36,579 bases of DNA, from assembly GCA_003233055.1 (NCBI GenBank), contig QIKP01000040.1, positions 1 through 36,579 of the forward strand, in the 5' to 3' direction. Source of the stretch: Planctomycetaceae bacterium (GTDB lineage: Bacteria; Planctomycetota; Planctomycetia; Pirellulales; Lacipirellulaceae). Each line of letters opens with the position of its first letter. Positions within the stretch are counted from its first letter, which is position 1. The notes beneath the pieces are model-generated. The model did not search any database. It worked only from the letters and a program-made list of their open reading frames with translations, and was not told where the DNA came from. Shown in pieces: positions 8,212 to 16,852 of the stretch. A program made the translations under genes and the position numbers.

Positions 8212-8808
8212 ATGGAACGGACCACCCGCCTCTCGCGTCCCGTCTCCCTCTCACTGGGGCTTGTCGTTGCCCTGCTATCGCTCAGTTCGAGCGGTTGTTT
8301 TTGGGGTCTTCAGACCTTGGGCCCAAGCCTTGGGATTGCCTCGATTCCGATTCCGATCAGTCCTTACTTCCAAAAGAAGAAGGAAGACGAGTTTCGATTC
8401 CAAGAGCGTTACGGTCGCGTGCCCATCTTGGGGCCGGTGACTTCAGGAAGCGACCCGATCGCCCTCGACCCGCCTAGCGACGAGGAAGTGATGTACGCCA
8501 TGGAAAAGGCCAACCCGGTCGAGGGGAACTTGCCCTTTCTCTACGAGCGGCATCGCAACAATGTCCGCATTGTCAAGGAAAAGCTCGCCGACTACATGGA
8601 TCCGCCTCGCGTCTATCCGCTCATCGGCCCGGCGCAGCATCACCATGCTCAGTACAAATGCACGGTCTACTACGAAGACGTTCGTAACATTGGCTGGCCG
8701 ATGCCCCATCGGCTCGTGGATGAAGATGCCCGCGAAGTCGTCTACGTCGACCACAATCACTTACACATGGTCGGAAACGTGGAAAATGGCGGCGAGGCCA
8801 AGTTCTAA
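8212..8808 (+). CDS. Putative lipoprotein, unknown function
   Basis: A 198-residue protein. The ATG at 8212 gives a basic N-terminus (MERTTRLSR), a hydrophobic core and a lipobox 'LSSSGC' with Cys29, so it should be lipid-anchored in the envelope. The frame is open 32 codons upstream, but that would bury the signal sequence. After the anchor there is a charged stretch (QKKKEDEFRFQERYGR), then a region rich in Pro and acids and a His-rich C-terminal part (QHHHAQY, 'VDHNHLHMVGN'), which could bind metal or be structural. No enzyme family is recognised. It is followed by two palindromic repeats and the exbB-like gene 115 bases on; whether it is co-transcribed is unclear. Confidence 0.75.
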   Translation: MERTTRLSRPVSLSLGLVVALLSLSSSGCFWGLQTLGPSLGIASIPIPISPYFQKKKEDEFRFQERYGRVPILGPVTSGSDPIALDPPSDEEVMYAMEKANPVEGNLPFLYERHRNNVRIVKEKLADYMDPPRVYPLIGPAQHHHAQYKCTVYYEDVRNIGWPMPHRLVDEDAREVVYVDHNHLHMVGNVENGGEAKF

Positions 8809-8840
8809 CCTCGACTACTTTGTCCAACGGAACCGAGCTT

Positions 8841-8865
8841 AGCCCCGGCCAACATTGGCCTGGCT
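8841..8865. repeat. Palindromic repeat, 'CCCCGACCAA' family, copy 2 (variant)
   Basis: An imperfect hairpin AGCCCCGGCCAA-CA-TTGGCCTGGCT between the lipoprotein and exbB-like genes, 9 bases before copy 3 of the same family. Confidence 0.7.
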
Positions 8866-8874
8866 CCCACTTGT

Positions 8875-8900
8875 AGCCCCGACCAAACTTGGTCGGGGCT
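8875..8900. repeat. Palindromic repeat, 'CCCCGACCAA' family, copy 3
   Basis: A hairpin with a perfect 12-bp stem (AGCCCCGACCAA with its exact complement) and a 2-base loop. It ends 23 bases before the exbB-like ATG. There is no T-run, so it is more a repeat or mRNA-stabilising element than a classical terminator. Confidence 0.8.
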
Positions 8901-8923
8901 CACTCCGTGTTGCGAGATTCACG

Positions 8924-9619
8924 ATGCTAGTCGCCGAAGCCACCTCCGAAATCCCCACGCAAAGCCTCCTCGAAATGGGGCTCGCTAGCGGACTCACGCT
9001 TTGGCCCATTGGCCTTGCGTCGTTCATCATGCTCGTGGTGGTTTTTGAGCGACTCGTAAGCCTGCGCCGCGGGCGAGTCTTGCCAGGGCCGTTCATCCAT
9101 TGTTTTCTTTCCCAAGTCGCCGATCGATCGATGGATCGCACCGAAGCGCTCGAGTACTGCGAAGACGACCCGAGCCACATGGCGAGGGTTTTTGCCGCCG
9201 GAGTCCGCAAGTGGGGCAAACCGGCGGTCGAGGTCGAACAAGCGATCCTGGACGAAGGGGAGCGGACCGCGAGTGTCTTGCGCAAGCACCTTCGCGTGAT
9301 CAACGGCGTCGCAACGGTCTGCCCGCTACTGGGACTCCTTGGCACCGTTTGCGGGATGATGAAGGCGTTCAATGCGATCGCCGGCAGTTCGGCCATGGGT
9401 CGCCCCGAGTTACTGGCGGGCGGAATTAGCGAGGCACTCCTCTCGACCGCTGCTGGATTATTTGTGGCAATTCCCGCGCTCATTTTTTATCTCTTCTTCG
9501 TCGGAAGAGTCGACGCCTTGGTAATGGACATCGATGGCTACGGACAAGATCTCGTGCAGCTCATCTCGAGCGAAGGGACCGCCGCCCAACGCCCCACGGG
9601 GAAAAAAAAGGCGGCCTAG
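8924..9619 (+). CDS. exbB: MotA/TolQ/ExbB-family proton channel protein
   Basis: A 231-residue inner-membrane protein of the ExbB/TolQ type, which with ExbD forms a proton-driven motor that energises TonB-like partners. Three membrane segments are visible: about 25-47, 124-148 and 170-195. The family's polar residues are kept: Thr141 in 'GLLGTV' of the second helix, and Glu170 and Thr175 in 'ISEALLSTAAGLFVAIP' of the third, matching the positions known to matter in E. coli ExbB. The long cytosolic loop lies between helices 1 and 2. The frame is open upstream to 8855, but that part lies in a palindromic repeat, so I use the ATG at 8924. It heads a cluster with exbD and a TonB-like toroid gene. 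Confidence 0.9.
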   Translation: MLVAEATSEIPTQSLLEMGLASGLTLWPIGLASFIMLVVVFERLVSLRRGRVLPGPFIHCFLSQVADRSMDRTEALEYCEDDPSHMARVFAAGVRKWGKPAVEVEQAILDEGERTASVLRKHLRVINGVATVCPLLGLLGTVCGMMKAFNAIAGSSAMGRPELLAGGISEALLSTAAGLFVAIPALIFYLFFVGRVDALVMDIDGYGQDLVQLISSEGTAAQRPTGKKKAA

Positions 9620-9717
9620 CTGCGGACTTAGCTATCGACGATCACCGACCGCTCGGCGGTCCGGCTCGGCATCTTGCTCTCCACTCTTGACCCTCGACTT
9701 TCGGCTCGTGACTTGCC

Positions 9718-10152
9718 ATGCCTCTCAAGACGCAACACGACGAGCAGATCACCTTGAACTTGACGCCGATGATCGACGTGGTGTTTCTTCTCATCATCTT
9801 CTTCATGGTGGCGACGAAGTTTACGGAGATCGAGAAAAACATCGAACTCGATTTGCCCCAAGTCGCCGGCATCGGCCCGACCGCCCCCCCTGCCCTGCCC
9901 CTCGCGGTAACCCTGTTTGCCGATGGACGAATCGAACTGGATGGCGAACCGATCGAACGGTCGGCCCTCGTCTCCCGCCTCCGTGCCGAACACCACGAGA
10001 AACCCGACTTAGAAGTCGTCCTCCATGGCGATGCCCAATGTCCTTTCCAGTATGTGGCCGACACCCTGGCCGCCTGCCACGAAGCAGAAGTCACCAAGAT
10101 CGGCATCACGGTCGAGCTGGCCACCGCGATGCGTAGCTCCGAAAGAAGATAG
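9718..10152 (+). CDS. exbD: ExbD/TolR-family biopolymer transport protein
   Basis: A 144-residue protein with a short cytosolic start, one membrane helix (about 18-34) and a periplasmic domain. The helix carries the essential acid Asp20 in 'TPMIDVVFLLIIFFM', matching Asp25 of E. coli ExbD, which takes part in proton passage. The periplasmic part shows the family's 'DGRIELDGEPIERSAL' and 'DLEVVLHGDAQCPF' segments. It should assemble with the ExbB-like protein encoded 98 bases upstream. The next long gene on the same strand is the TonB-like toroid protein. The spacing is loose for an operon but all three run the same way without a terminator between them. Confidence 0.92.
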   Translation: MPLKTQHDEQITLNLTPMIDVVFLLIIFFMVATKFTEIEKNIELDLPQVAGIGPTAPPALPLAVTLFADGRIELDGEPIERSALVSRLRAEHHEKPDLEVVLHGDAQCPFQYVADTLAACHEAEVTKIGITVELATAMRSSERR

Positions 10153-10167
10153 AGAAGGAGCCCCTCG

Positions 10168-10212
10168 ATGCTCGTCGTCGGAGGTGTGCTGTTGCTGCGG
10201 ATGATTCACTAG
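10168..10212 (+). CDS. Possible 14-residue micro-ORF between exbD and the toroid gene
   Basis: An ATG placed 7 bases after a strong AGAAGGAG ribosome site opens a hydrophobic 14-codon frame ending in TAG. The next gene (10247) has no clear ribosome site of its own. It may be a translated leader that couples translation, or chance. Low confidence. Confidence 0.25.
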   Translation: MLVVGGVLLLRMIH

Positions 10213-10246
10213 CGACACAGGTCGAGGGCCCGCTCCGATTCTCGTT

Positions 10247-11998
10247 ATGCCAACTCTCCCATCCATCGCTGTTTTGCCGATCCTCTACATCTCGCTTTGG
10301 ATCGCTGCCGGACTAGTCGTGGTCGGTGCGGTGCTGATCGCCCGAAGCCAATGGGGAAGGCAGCGGCCGCTCCATCGGTGTGTTCTCCTCTCTCTGGCAG
10401 CCCACTTGGTGTTGATTGGCGTCGCGGCGACGGTCCGGTTCGTCAGCTGGCCTCCCGAGGAGGGAACTGCGGAGCCGGTGCGGATTACCATCGTCGCCTC
10501 CGCACCCTTCCAGGCCGAGGTAACGCCCAAAGAAGTCACGCCGAACGAAACCGTCACGCCGAGCAAAGAAGTCGCCGCCGAAGAAAGCGACCTTCCCCCC
10601 GAACCGGTAGAGGAACCGCTGGAAGCACCCGATCTTCTGGACCACCTCCCCGAAAAGAGGGCCCCCGTCGAAGCAACGCCGGCACCCGAGACAGTGACAC
10701 CGACAACGACACCACTCGCCGAATCACCACTCGCCGAATCATCACCCGTCGAAACACCACCCGTCGAAACGACCGGCGAAGATTCGGAGCTGGCCGAAAC
10801 CCTCACCGCGGAAGCGGTCGTTGCCGAGCCAGTGGAAGCGGAGCTGGTCTCGGTCCCCGCCCAGCCGGTCCCGGCAGCGCTTGCAGAGAGAACTCGGCCT
10901 GATCGGTTGCAGAAAGTCATTGAGCAAGGGGGAAGTCGGGATACCGAGCAGGCGGTCGGTCGGGCACTCGAGTGGCTCGCCGCGGCGCAGTCGTCCGATG
11001 GGCGTTGGGACAGCGATCGTTGGCATGGAGGGCGAGAAACGGCCGTGCTGGGCCACCATCGGGGTGGCGCAGGGGGCCATGCCGACACCGGCATCTCGGC
11101 GCTCGCTCTGCTCACCTTCCTGGGTGCTGGGCATTCGCATCTCGAGGGCCCCTACCGCCAGACCGTTGCGGAGGGGCTCCACTTCCTGATTCGCTCGCAG
11201 GCGGCCGATGGCAACCTGTACGGCAGCGCCACCCTCTACGCCCGCACCTACTGCCACTCCATGGCGACCTTCGCCCTCGCCGAGGCCTACGCGCTCACCG
11301 GTGACCATCGACTTAAAAAACCAGTCCGCGAGGCAGTCGACTTTCTGGTCCGAACCCAAAACAAAACCGGCGGCGGATGGCGCTATCGCCCCGGCAATCG
11401 GGGCGACGTGAGCCAGCTCGGATGGATCATCATGGCGCTCCGGAGTGCCGAGCTGGCGGGCGTCCCTGTGCCCGACAAGACCTGGCAACGCATCGAACAT
11501 TTCCTGAGTCTCGTCACCCGGGGCGACCGCGGAGGACTTGCGGCCTACCAACCACGCGGCCAAGTAAGCCGGGCGATGACGGCTGAGGCGCTCTACTGCC
11601 GGCAAGTTCTCGGCAAGCCACCCGTCGGCAGCGCGCTCAACGAGACCCTCATCTCGCTGGAGGCCCAACTCCCGGGTGACCAACAAGCCAATTTTTATTA
11701 CTGGTACTACGCCACTCTGGCACTGCACCACGCCCAAGACCAAGGGAACGCCGCCCGCCACACTTGGAACCAGTGGAACGATCGGCTCAAAGGGGCGCTG
11801 CTCCACTCCCAAGTCACCGATGGCTCCAATGACGGAAGCTGGAGCCCCCATACCGTATGGGGGGGCTACGGCGGGCGCGTCTATTCCACCGCCATGGCGA
11901 CGATGTGCCTGGAGGTTTACTACCGCTTCGGCTCCAGTCAGGGCGACGAAAGCCCTTGGGTCGCCACCCGCCCACGTGGCCAATCGTTGCAAAAATAA
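10247..11998 (+). CDS. TonB-like N-terminus fused to squalene-cyclase/prenyltransferase-like toroid
   Basis: A 583-residue protein. The N-terminus has two membrane segments (about 8-32 and 43-66). The second contains S49-L-A-A-H53, the S-x3-H pair that marks the TonB transmembrane helix that contacts ExbB/ExbD. Residues about 70-215 are a Pro/Glu/Thr/Val-rich linker with short repeats (LAESPLAES, PVETPPVETT), as in TonB and TolA. From about 225 to the end runs an alpha/alpha toroid of the squalene-cyclase/prenyltransferase repeat type, with Gly/Trp-rich turns 'SSDGRWDS', 'GGGWRYRP' and 'NDGSWSP'. I find no DxDD catalytic motif, so cyclase activity is doubtful and a binding role is likelier. 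It directly follows exbB and exbD. The function is not established; a motor-coupled periplasmic device is inferred. Confidence 0.82.
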   Translation: MPTLPSIAVLPILYISLWIAAGLVVVGAVLIARSQWGRQRPLHRCVLLSLAAHLVLIGVAATVRFVSWPPEEGTAEPVRITIVASAPFQAEVTPKEVTPNETVTPSKEVAAEESDLPPEPVEEPLEAPDLLDHLPEKRAPVEATPAPETVTPTTTPLAESPLAESSPVETPPVETTGEDSELAETLTAEAVVAEPVEAELVSVPAQPVPAALAERTRPDRLQKVIEQGGSRDTEQAVGRALEWLAAAQSSDGRWDSDRWHGGRETAVLGHHRGGAGGHADTGISALALLTFLGAGHSHLEGPYRQTVAEGLHFLIRSQAADGNLYGSATLYARTYCHSMATFALAEAYALTGDHRLKKPVREAVDFLVRTQNKTGGGWRYRPGNRGDVSQLGWIIMALRSAELAGVPVPDKTWQRIEHFLSLVTRGDRGGLAAYQPRGQVSRAMTAEALYCRQVLGKPPVGSALNETLISLEAQLPGDQQANFYYWYYATLALHHAQDQGNAARHTWNQWNDRLKGALLHSQVTDGSNDGSWSPHTVWGGYGGRVYSTAMATMCLEVYYRFGSSQGDESPWVATRPRGQSLQK

Positions 11999-12046
11999 GC
12001 TCCCCGAGCCCCACTTTCCCGCAGCCTGCCTCCTCCGCCCTTCCCT

Positions 12047-12127
12047 CAGGACGCTTTCCAAGTCGCCGAATAAAAGAAAACGCCTTGGCGATCTTGGCGG
12101 TTCAAAGATGACTTTGTAGTTCTCCTG
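12047..12127. repeat. Short copy of a MITE-like repeat element
   Basis: About 80 bp. The left end (12047-12074) matches 26434-26461 with about one difference; the right end (from about 12091, 'CTTGGCGGTTCAAAGATG') matches the right end of the longer element near 26674-26705. It contains the small palindrome CGCCTTGGCG. It sits 49 bases after the toroid gene. Confidence 0.7.
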
Positions 12128-12319
12128 GGTCCGCCCCATTCACCGTTTGACTCCTCCCTGCGCAGGCGTAGAATTAAATTCGACGGGCAGTTATACTGGG
12201 GGTTCGTGGCCATCGCCGGTTGGCGAGGCATGTCAGGCCCGCAGTTGTCCTTCCCCTGTTCCGCTCCCCTTCCCAGTTCCGTGCGGCATGAACCGGGACC
12301 CAACGATGACGAGGCGACG

Positions 12320-12487
12320 ATGTTTCCAGGCCATTGGCAAATCCTCCTCGTCTTGTTAGTCGTGTTGCTCCTGTTCGGTAACCGGCTCCCCATGTTGGCG
12401 CGCTCTTTGGGCGCGAGCTTGGTGGAATTCAAGAAGGGCGTCAAAGAAATCGACGACGCGAAGCCAGAAGACAACAAGCCGTCCTAA
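12320..12487 (+). CDS. tatA: TatA/E-type twin-arginine translocase subunit 1
   Basis: A 55-residue protein: one short N-terminal membrane helix (about 6-19), the hinge 'LFGNRLP', an amphipathic helix (LARSLGASLVEFKKGVKEI) and an acidic/Lys tail. This is the standard TatA/TatE layout; TatA rings open the path for folded proteins carrying an RR signal. The frame is open upstream to 12206, but the ATG at 12320 has a GAGG ribosome site and gives the family's usual start 'MFPGHWQILLVL'. It is followed 43 bases later by a second TatA-type gene. No tatC is in the window. Confidence 0.9.
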   Translation: MFPGHWQILLVLLVVLLLFGNRLPMLARSLGASLVEFKKGVKEIDDAKPEDNKPS

Positions 12488-12530
12488 ACACGTTGCAAGC
12501 TTGCCAAGCGAAAACACTAGGAATCCTGAG

Positions 12531-12821
12531 ATGTTCGGTATCGGTCCCCTCCAGTTGCTTATTGTAGGCGTCGTCGCCCTTCTGCTCTTCGGCAATCGAT
12601 TGCCGGAGGTCGCTCGTTCGCTCGGCAAGAGCATGACCGAATTCAAGCGAGGCATGCAAGGCGTGCAAGATGAATTCAACGACGCCGCCCGCGTGGACTA
12701 CAGCAGCGAGTACGACCGCGGCGTGGACGACGGCCATACGGGCGACGGCCATACGGACGACGTCCGCGAGCCGGCGACGCCCAAGTTCGTGCCGCCCACC
12801 TCGCCGCCGCGCGACGAATAG
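12531..12821 (+). CDS. tatA: TatA/E-type twin-arginine translocase subunit 2, acidic tail
   Basis: A 96-residue paralogue of the preceding gene, with 'MFGIGPLQLLIVGVVALLLF', the hinge 'FGNRLPEV' and the amphipathic helix 'ARSLGKSMTEFKRGMQG'. The tail is longer and very acidic, with a repeat 'DDGHTGDGHTDD' encoded by a short direct DNA repeat near 12730-12765, and ends in a Pro-rich stretch. The ATG at 12531 follows AGGA about 10 bases earlier. The two copies differ mainly in their tails, so they may play TatA- and TatB/E-like parts. The DUF1501 protein at 29462 carries an RR signal and is a plausible cargo. Confidence 0.9.
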   Translation: MFGIGPLQLLIVGVVALLLFGNRLPEVARSLGKSMTEFKRGMQGVQDEFNDAARVDYSSEYDRGVDDGHTGDGHTDDVREPATPKFVPPTSPPRDE

Positions 12822-13022
12822 AGCCGCTCCTCTTCGGGTCTTCTGCTTCTTCTTTGGCTTCGCGCACCAACCCAGAACCGTTGGCGGAACAGGTCCGTGC
12901 GACACGCACGAAGCCGCGTCTGGCACTCTGCACTCAGGCACTCTGGTCGTTACCAATCGCAAATGTTACAATCTGCTCCCCCGGTTTATCTTTATCCTTG
13001 ATTGGTAGCACTCCGGGAAAAA

Positions 13023-13096
13023 GGGCGGCTAGCTCAGTTGGTTAGAGCGCTGTGTTCACACCGCAGAGGTCGCGTGTTCGAATCACGCGTCGCCCA
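13023..13096 (+). tRNA. tRNA-Val (CAC)
   Basis: A 74-base cloverleaf: acceptor GGGCGGC pairing with GTCGCCC (one G-T), D-arm GCTCAGTTGGTTAGAGC, anticodon stem CTGTG/CGCAG with loop TTCACAC (anticodon CAC), and T-loop TTCGAAT. The discriminator is A; CCA is not encoded. Confidence 0.95.
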
Positions 13097-13843
13097 CTCT
13101 TCTCGTAGCTCCGTTGCGGACGTTGAGCTGCGCGGACGGTGGCGTTGAGCTTCCCTTCGCGTTCTGTCCCGAGCCGCTCGGACCGTTGCGTCAAAACGCC
13201 ACCCGCATTTCCGGCAAAACAAGGGTCTTTTGGCCGGAGTTTTGGCCCCGATTCTCGGGAGGCCCCGTTCGCGCGCCAATAATGCCGCTCGCATCGTCGG
13301 GTCGATTCGTCGCAACTTGGCCGCCCGGCGCTGTTTCTGTCGAACCGTTGCCGACCAAGCGGGGTGCCGTTTTGTCCCTGGCGCGCACGAGGGAGGGCAA
13401 AGCGAGTGAAGGCCACTTTCGCCCAACCAACGAATTCAGTTGCCAAAGAGCGGTTCGACTCCCGCACGCTGCACAAGAGCGAACCTATGGATTAGAGCCG
13501 ATTCTCGGGCAGTTTCCAGCACAATTTGTGGGCCACCCTGTAGGTCGGGCTTCCAACTCGACGCTTTTTCACCCACCGCTCCCTCGGCCCCCCCCCCGAC
13601 AAGGCGTAGCTCGTCAGCTATTGGGAGGGGGGAGCTACGCTCCGGTCGTGGAGCCATCGGTCGAGGTAAGGTGCGCCGGCTAGCGACTTCCGCTTCAACC
13701 TGGCACGCCTGGTTGGACGATCCACTAGCTTTAGCCAGTGACCAACGCGCATAATGGGGCATTCCGCCCCCGGAGCCGTAAGCCTGCGGGGCAGTAGCCC
13801 GGAAAATCGCTCCCCTTCGCCGCCCCGACGACCTGCCGCTCTG
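13097..13843. other. Spacer with palindromic repeats, no convincing gene
   Basis: About 750 bases between tRNA-Val and sucA. The open frames on both strands are Arg/Pro-rich and lack ribosome sites. The stretch contains a repeat of the 'GCTCGTCGGCTA' family (13594-13625) and an imperfect GC-rich hairpin around 13766-13793. The sucA promoter is expected here but I cannot locate its boxes. Confidence 0.5.
13594..13625. repeat. 'GCTCGTCGGCTA' palindrome family, divergent copy
   Basis: Reads 'GGCGTAGCTCGTCAGCTATT' in its core (13603-13622), one base off the copy at 22917-22945. It is followed by a related 'GGAGCTACGCTCC' palindrome at 13631-13643. Confidence 0.7.
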
Positions 13844-16735
13844 ATGAATAGCCAAAGCCTGAATTACATCGAGCAGATTTACTCCGAGTATTTGACCGAC
13901 GCGCAGGGGGTCTCACCGGAGTGGCGGCAGTTTTTCGAGGAAAATGGCTGGGCACCCAGCAAAGTCGCCTCCACGTCCGGTCGGTCCTCGACATCGGACG
14001 GGGAAAATTTCGCGACCGACCATGGAACGGAGGTCGTCGGGAGAGCAGAGGTCGTCAGGGAGTTGGCCGATCGTATCGCGCCCCGGGCGATGGCTCCGGT
14101 CCCGAGGCTGCTTGGGGGTTCGCCTCCCGATTCGGGGAACGGCCACCCGCCGATCGATGAAGTCCAGTTGGTAGCGCTCCAAGAGCGAGTCGACCAGCTC
14201 ATCCGCAACCACCGGGTCCGTGGCCACATCATCGCCCGACTCGATCCGCTCAAGCAAGCGCGGCCGCAGCCTCCAGAACTCGACCCGGCCTACTACGGTT
14301 TTTCGGAAGCCGACTACGACCGCACTTTCTCGACGCGGACTTCCTCGGGACCGCAAGAGCGAACCCTCCGCGAGATCGTTGGCTGGCTCCGGAATACCTA
14401 TTGCCGGTACATCGGTGCGCAGTTCATGCACATCGACGACTTGGCGGTTCGGCAATGGCTTCAAGATCGGATGGAAGCGACGGAGAATCATATCCACCTC
14501 CGTCGTGACGAACAACTGCGCATCTTTCGCAAGCTGACCGACGCGGTGATCTTTGAGGAATTTATCCAGAAGAAGTTCCTTGGCGCGAAGAGTTTTTCGC
14601 TCGAAGGGGCCGAGAGCTTGATCCCTCTGCTCGACATGGCGATCGAAGACGCCGGTGCGGACGGAGTCGAAGAAATTGTCGTGGCGATGGCGCACCGTGG
14701 TCGGTTGAACGTCCTGGCAAACGTTATCGGCAAGGACCCTCGACAAATCTTTCGCGAGTTTGCCGATCTCGACAGCGAGCAAAACATCGGTCGAGGCGAC
14801 GTGAAGTACCATCTGGGATTCTCTAGCAATCGGCGGACGGCTACCGGGCGAGATGTCCACCTTTCGCTCTGCTTTAACCCGAGTCACCTGGAGTTCGTCA
14901 ACACCGTTGCGATGGGGCGAATGCGCGCCAAACAAGATCGGGCAGGCGATCGCGCCCGGCGACGGGGAATGGTCATTCTCATTCATGGCGATGCGGCCTT
15001 TGCGGGTGAAGGGGTCGTCCAGGAAACCCTCAACTTGAGTCAATTGCCTCCTTATTCCGTGGGGGGAACAATCCACCTGATCGTCAACAATCAAATCGGA
15101 TTTACCACCACTCCAGAGGATGGGCGCAGCACCGACTACTGCACGGATGTTGCCAAGATGCTGCAAATCCCGATCTTTCACGTCAACGGGGAACATCCCG
15201 AGGCGGTGGCTCAGGTGCTCCGACTGGCGATGGACTTTCGTTACCGGTTTCAGCGCGACATCGTGATTGATGTCTACTGCTACCGACGTCGAGGCCATAA
15301 CGAAGGGGACGAGCCGGCCTTCACGCAGCCGCTGCTTTACCAAGCGATCGACCAGCGGAAGTCGGTCCGCCAGGGATACCTCGACCACCTGCTCGAACTG
15401 GGAGGCGTGAGCCGGCAGGAGGCGGACCAAATCGCCGAGGAACGTCAGGCGCACCTCGAGCGAGAACTGGTCAACGCTCGAAGCGACGACTACGTTCCCA
15501 TGCCGGAGATGCTCAACAAAATTTGGGTCGGATACCGGGGCGGGCCCGAAAGCGAATCGCCCGACATCGACACGGGCGTCGATCGAGACCGGCTTGCGAA
15601 GTTGCTCGATCGTCAGTCCGATGTGCCCGAGGGATTCCAGGTCCACCCGAAGATCAATCGCGGGCTGCAGCGGCGGCGAGAAATGGCGGAGGGAAAGGTT
15701 TCGCTCGATTGGGCGGCCGGCGAAGCACTCGCCTTCGCAACGCTGGCGACTCAAGGCTATCCGGTCCGGATGACCGGACAGGACGTGGAGCGAGGCACGT
15801 TTAGCCATCGCCATGCGGTGTTGCACGACTACAAGACGGGTGCCACACACATGCCGCTCAACCATCTGTCAGAAGACCAAGCAAGCGTCGAAATTTATAA
15901 CAGCCCTCTCTCGGAAACGGGGGTGTTGGCCTACGAGTATGGCTACAGTCTCGATGCCCCCGACACTTTGGTCATTTGGGAAGCCCAGTTCGGCGACTTC
16001 GCCAACGCGGCCCAGGTCGTGATCGACCAGTTCATCGCCAGTGCCGAGGACAAGTGGCGCCGCTTGAGCGGGCTGACGTTGCTATTGCCCCATGGCTTCG
16101 AGGGGCAGGGACCGGAGCACTCGAGCGCCCGCTTGGAGCGTTTTTTGCTGCTCGGGGCGGAGGACAACATCCAGGTCGTTTATCCGACGCTTCCGTCGCA
16201 GTTTTTCCATTGCCTCCGGCGGCAAATGATTCGCCGCTGGCGCAAGCCTCTCATTGTCATGACCCCGAAGAGCTTGCTCCGTCACCGAGATTGCGTCTCG
16301 AAGCTCGACGACCTGGCAACGGGGCGGTTTGAGCGGGTGTTGGCCGACGAACAACTAGAAGACCTCAGCCAAGCGGAGCGAATCTTGCTCTGTACCGGGA
16401 AGATTTACTTTGAGCTTCGCGAAAAACGAGAGATGCTCGACCGCAAGGACATTGCCATCCTTCGGCTGGAGCAGCTTTACCCACTCCCCGCGGCGGAGTT
16501 GGAGGAGGCTTTGGCCACGGCGCGCGACGGGACGCAGGTGATTTGGGTTCAGGAAGAGCCCGAAAACATGGGCGCGTGGCGGTTTCTGCTGGTTAAATTG
16601 GGGCGGCAGCTCTTTGGCCGGCTGCCGCTGCGTGGAGTCACCCGGCCCGAATCGGCCAGCCCTGCAACCGGATCGAAAACGGCCCATATTTGGGAACAAC
16701 AAAACCTCATCGCCGAGGCCTTCGGCGAAAAATAG
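13844..16735 (+). CDS. sucA: 2-oxoglutarate dehydrogenase E1 component
   Basis: A 963-residue thiamine-diphosphate enzyme that decarboxylates 2-oxoglutarate and passes the succinyl group to the lipoyl arm of E2 in the TCA cycle. The N-terminus '[20 protein letters not shown]' is the family's E2-contact segment. Motifs follow in order: '[14 protein letters not shown]', 'LGFSSNR', '[14 protein letters not shown]', the ThDP/Mg-binding 'GDAAFAGEG' (382-390) continuing to 'NNQIGFTT', and '[17 protein letters not shown]'. Its length is close to the usual 930-960. The frame is open 30 codons further upstream, but the ATG at 13844 starts the conserved sequence. An insertion-like linker (about 45-105) is low in complexity. 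It is the first gene of a sucA-sucB-lpd cluster. Confidence 0.97.
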   Translation: MNSQSLNYIEQIYSEYLTDAQGVSPEWRQFFEENGWAPSKVASTSGRSSTSDGENFATDHGTEVVGRAEVVRELADRIAPRAMAPVPRLLGGSPPDSGNGHPPIDEVQLVALQERVDQLIRNHRVRGHIIARLDPLKQARPQPPELDPAYYGFSEADYDRTFSTRTSSGPQERTLREIVGWLRNTYCRYIGAQFMHIDDLAVRQWLQDRMEATENHIHLRRDEQLRIFRKLTDAVIFEEFIQKKFLGAKSFSLEGAESLIPLLDMAIEDAGADGVEEIVVAMAHRGRLNVLANVIGKDPRQIFREFADLDSEQNIGRGDVKYHLGFSSNRRTATGRDVHLSLCFNPSHLEFVNTVAMGRMRAKQDRAGDRARRRGMVILIHGDAAFAGEGVVQETLNLSQLPPYSVGGTIHLIVNNQIGFTTTPEDGRSTDYCTDVAKMLQIPIFHVNGEHPEAVAQVLRLAMDFRYRFQRDIVIDVYCYRRRGHNEGDEPAFTQPLLYQAIDQRKSVRQGYLDHLLELGGVSRQEADQIAEERQAHLERELVNARSDDYVPMPEMLNKIWVGYRGGPESESPDIDTGVDRDRLAKLLDRQSDVPEGFQVHPKINRGLQRRREMAEGKVSLDWAAGEALAFATLATQGYPVRMTGQDVERGTFSHRHAVLHDYKTGATHMPLNHLSEDQASVEIYNSPLSETGVLAYEYGYSLDAPDTLVIWEAQFGDFANAAQVVIDQFIASAEDKWRRLSGLTLLLPHGFEGQGPEHSSARLERFLLLGAEDNIQVVYPTLPSQFFHCLRRQMIRRWRKPLIVMTPKSLLRHRDCVSKLDDLATGRFERVLADEQLEDLSQAERILLCTGKIYFELREKREMLDRKDIAILRLEQLYPLPAAELEEALATARDGTQVIWVQEEPENMGAWRFLLVKLGRQLFGRLPLRGVTRPESASPATGSKTAHIWEQQNLIAEAFGEK

Positions 16736-16757
16736 TGCCCGTACGGCTGCGTGATTC

Positions 16758-16783
16758 AACCGCGCGCAAGCTGCGGGTTTTTT
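16758..16783 (+). terminator. Weak intrinsic terminator or attenuator after sucA
   Basis: A short stem AACCGC / GCGGGTT (one bulged base) around a 9-base loop, followed by six T. It may partly lower expression of sucB and lpd relative to sucA. Confidence 0.45.
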
Positions 16784-16804
16784 GCTTTATCCGATAGCCA
16801 CCTA

Positions 16805-16822
16805 ACCCGAACGCGTTCGGGT
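16805..16822. promoter_or_regulatory. Perfect 18-bp palindrome between sucA and sucB
   Basis: ACCCGAACGCGTTCGGGT is identical to its reverse complement. It lies 30 bases before the sucB ATG. It could be a repressor site or a hairpin in the mRNA; there is no T-run. Which role it has is unknown. Confidence 0.5.
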
Positions 16823-16852
16823 CATGCGAGTCAAAAAACGACAGGAAAAATA

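Noticed and set aside
10247-11998. True squalene or hopene cyclase
   Set aside because: The N-terminus is TonB-like, the toroid is too short for a two-domain cyclase and I find no DxDD motif.
13042-13476. Minus-strand frame with 'VIRTRDLCGVNT' end
   Set aside because: This is the antisense of tRNA-Val, a well-known false ORF.
13436-13480. tRNA- or tmRNA-like 3' end 'GCGGTTCGACTCCCGC'
   Set aside because: It has a short T-arm-like hairpin only; no D-arm, anticodon arm or tmRNA 5' part pairs with it.
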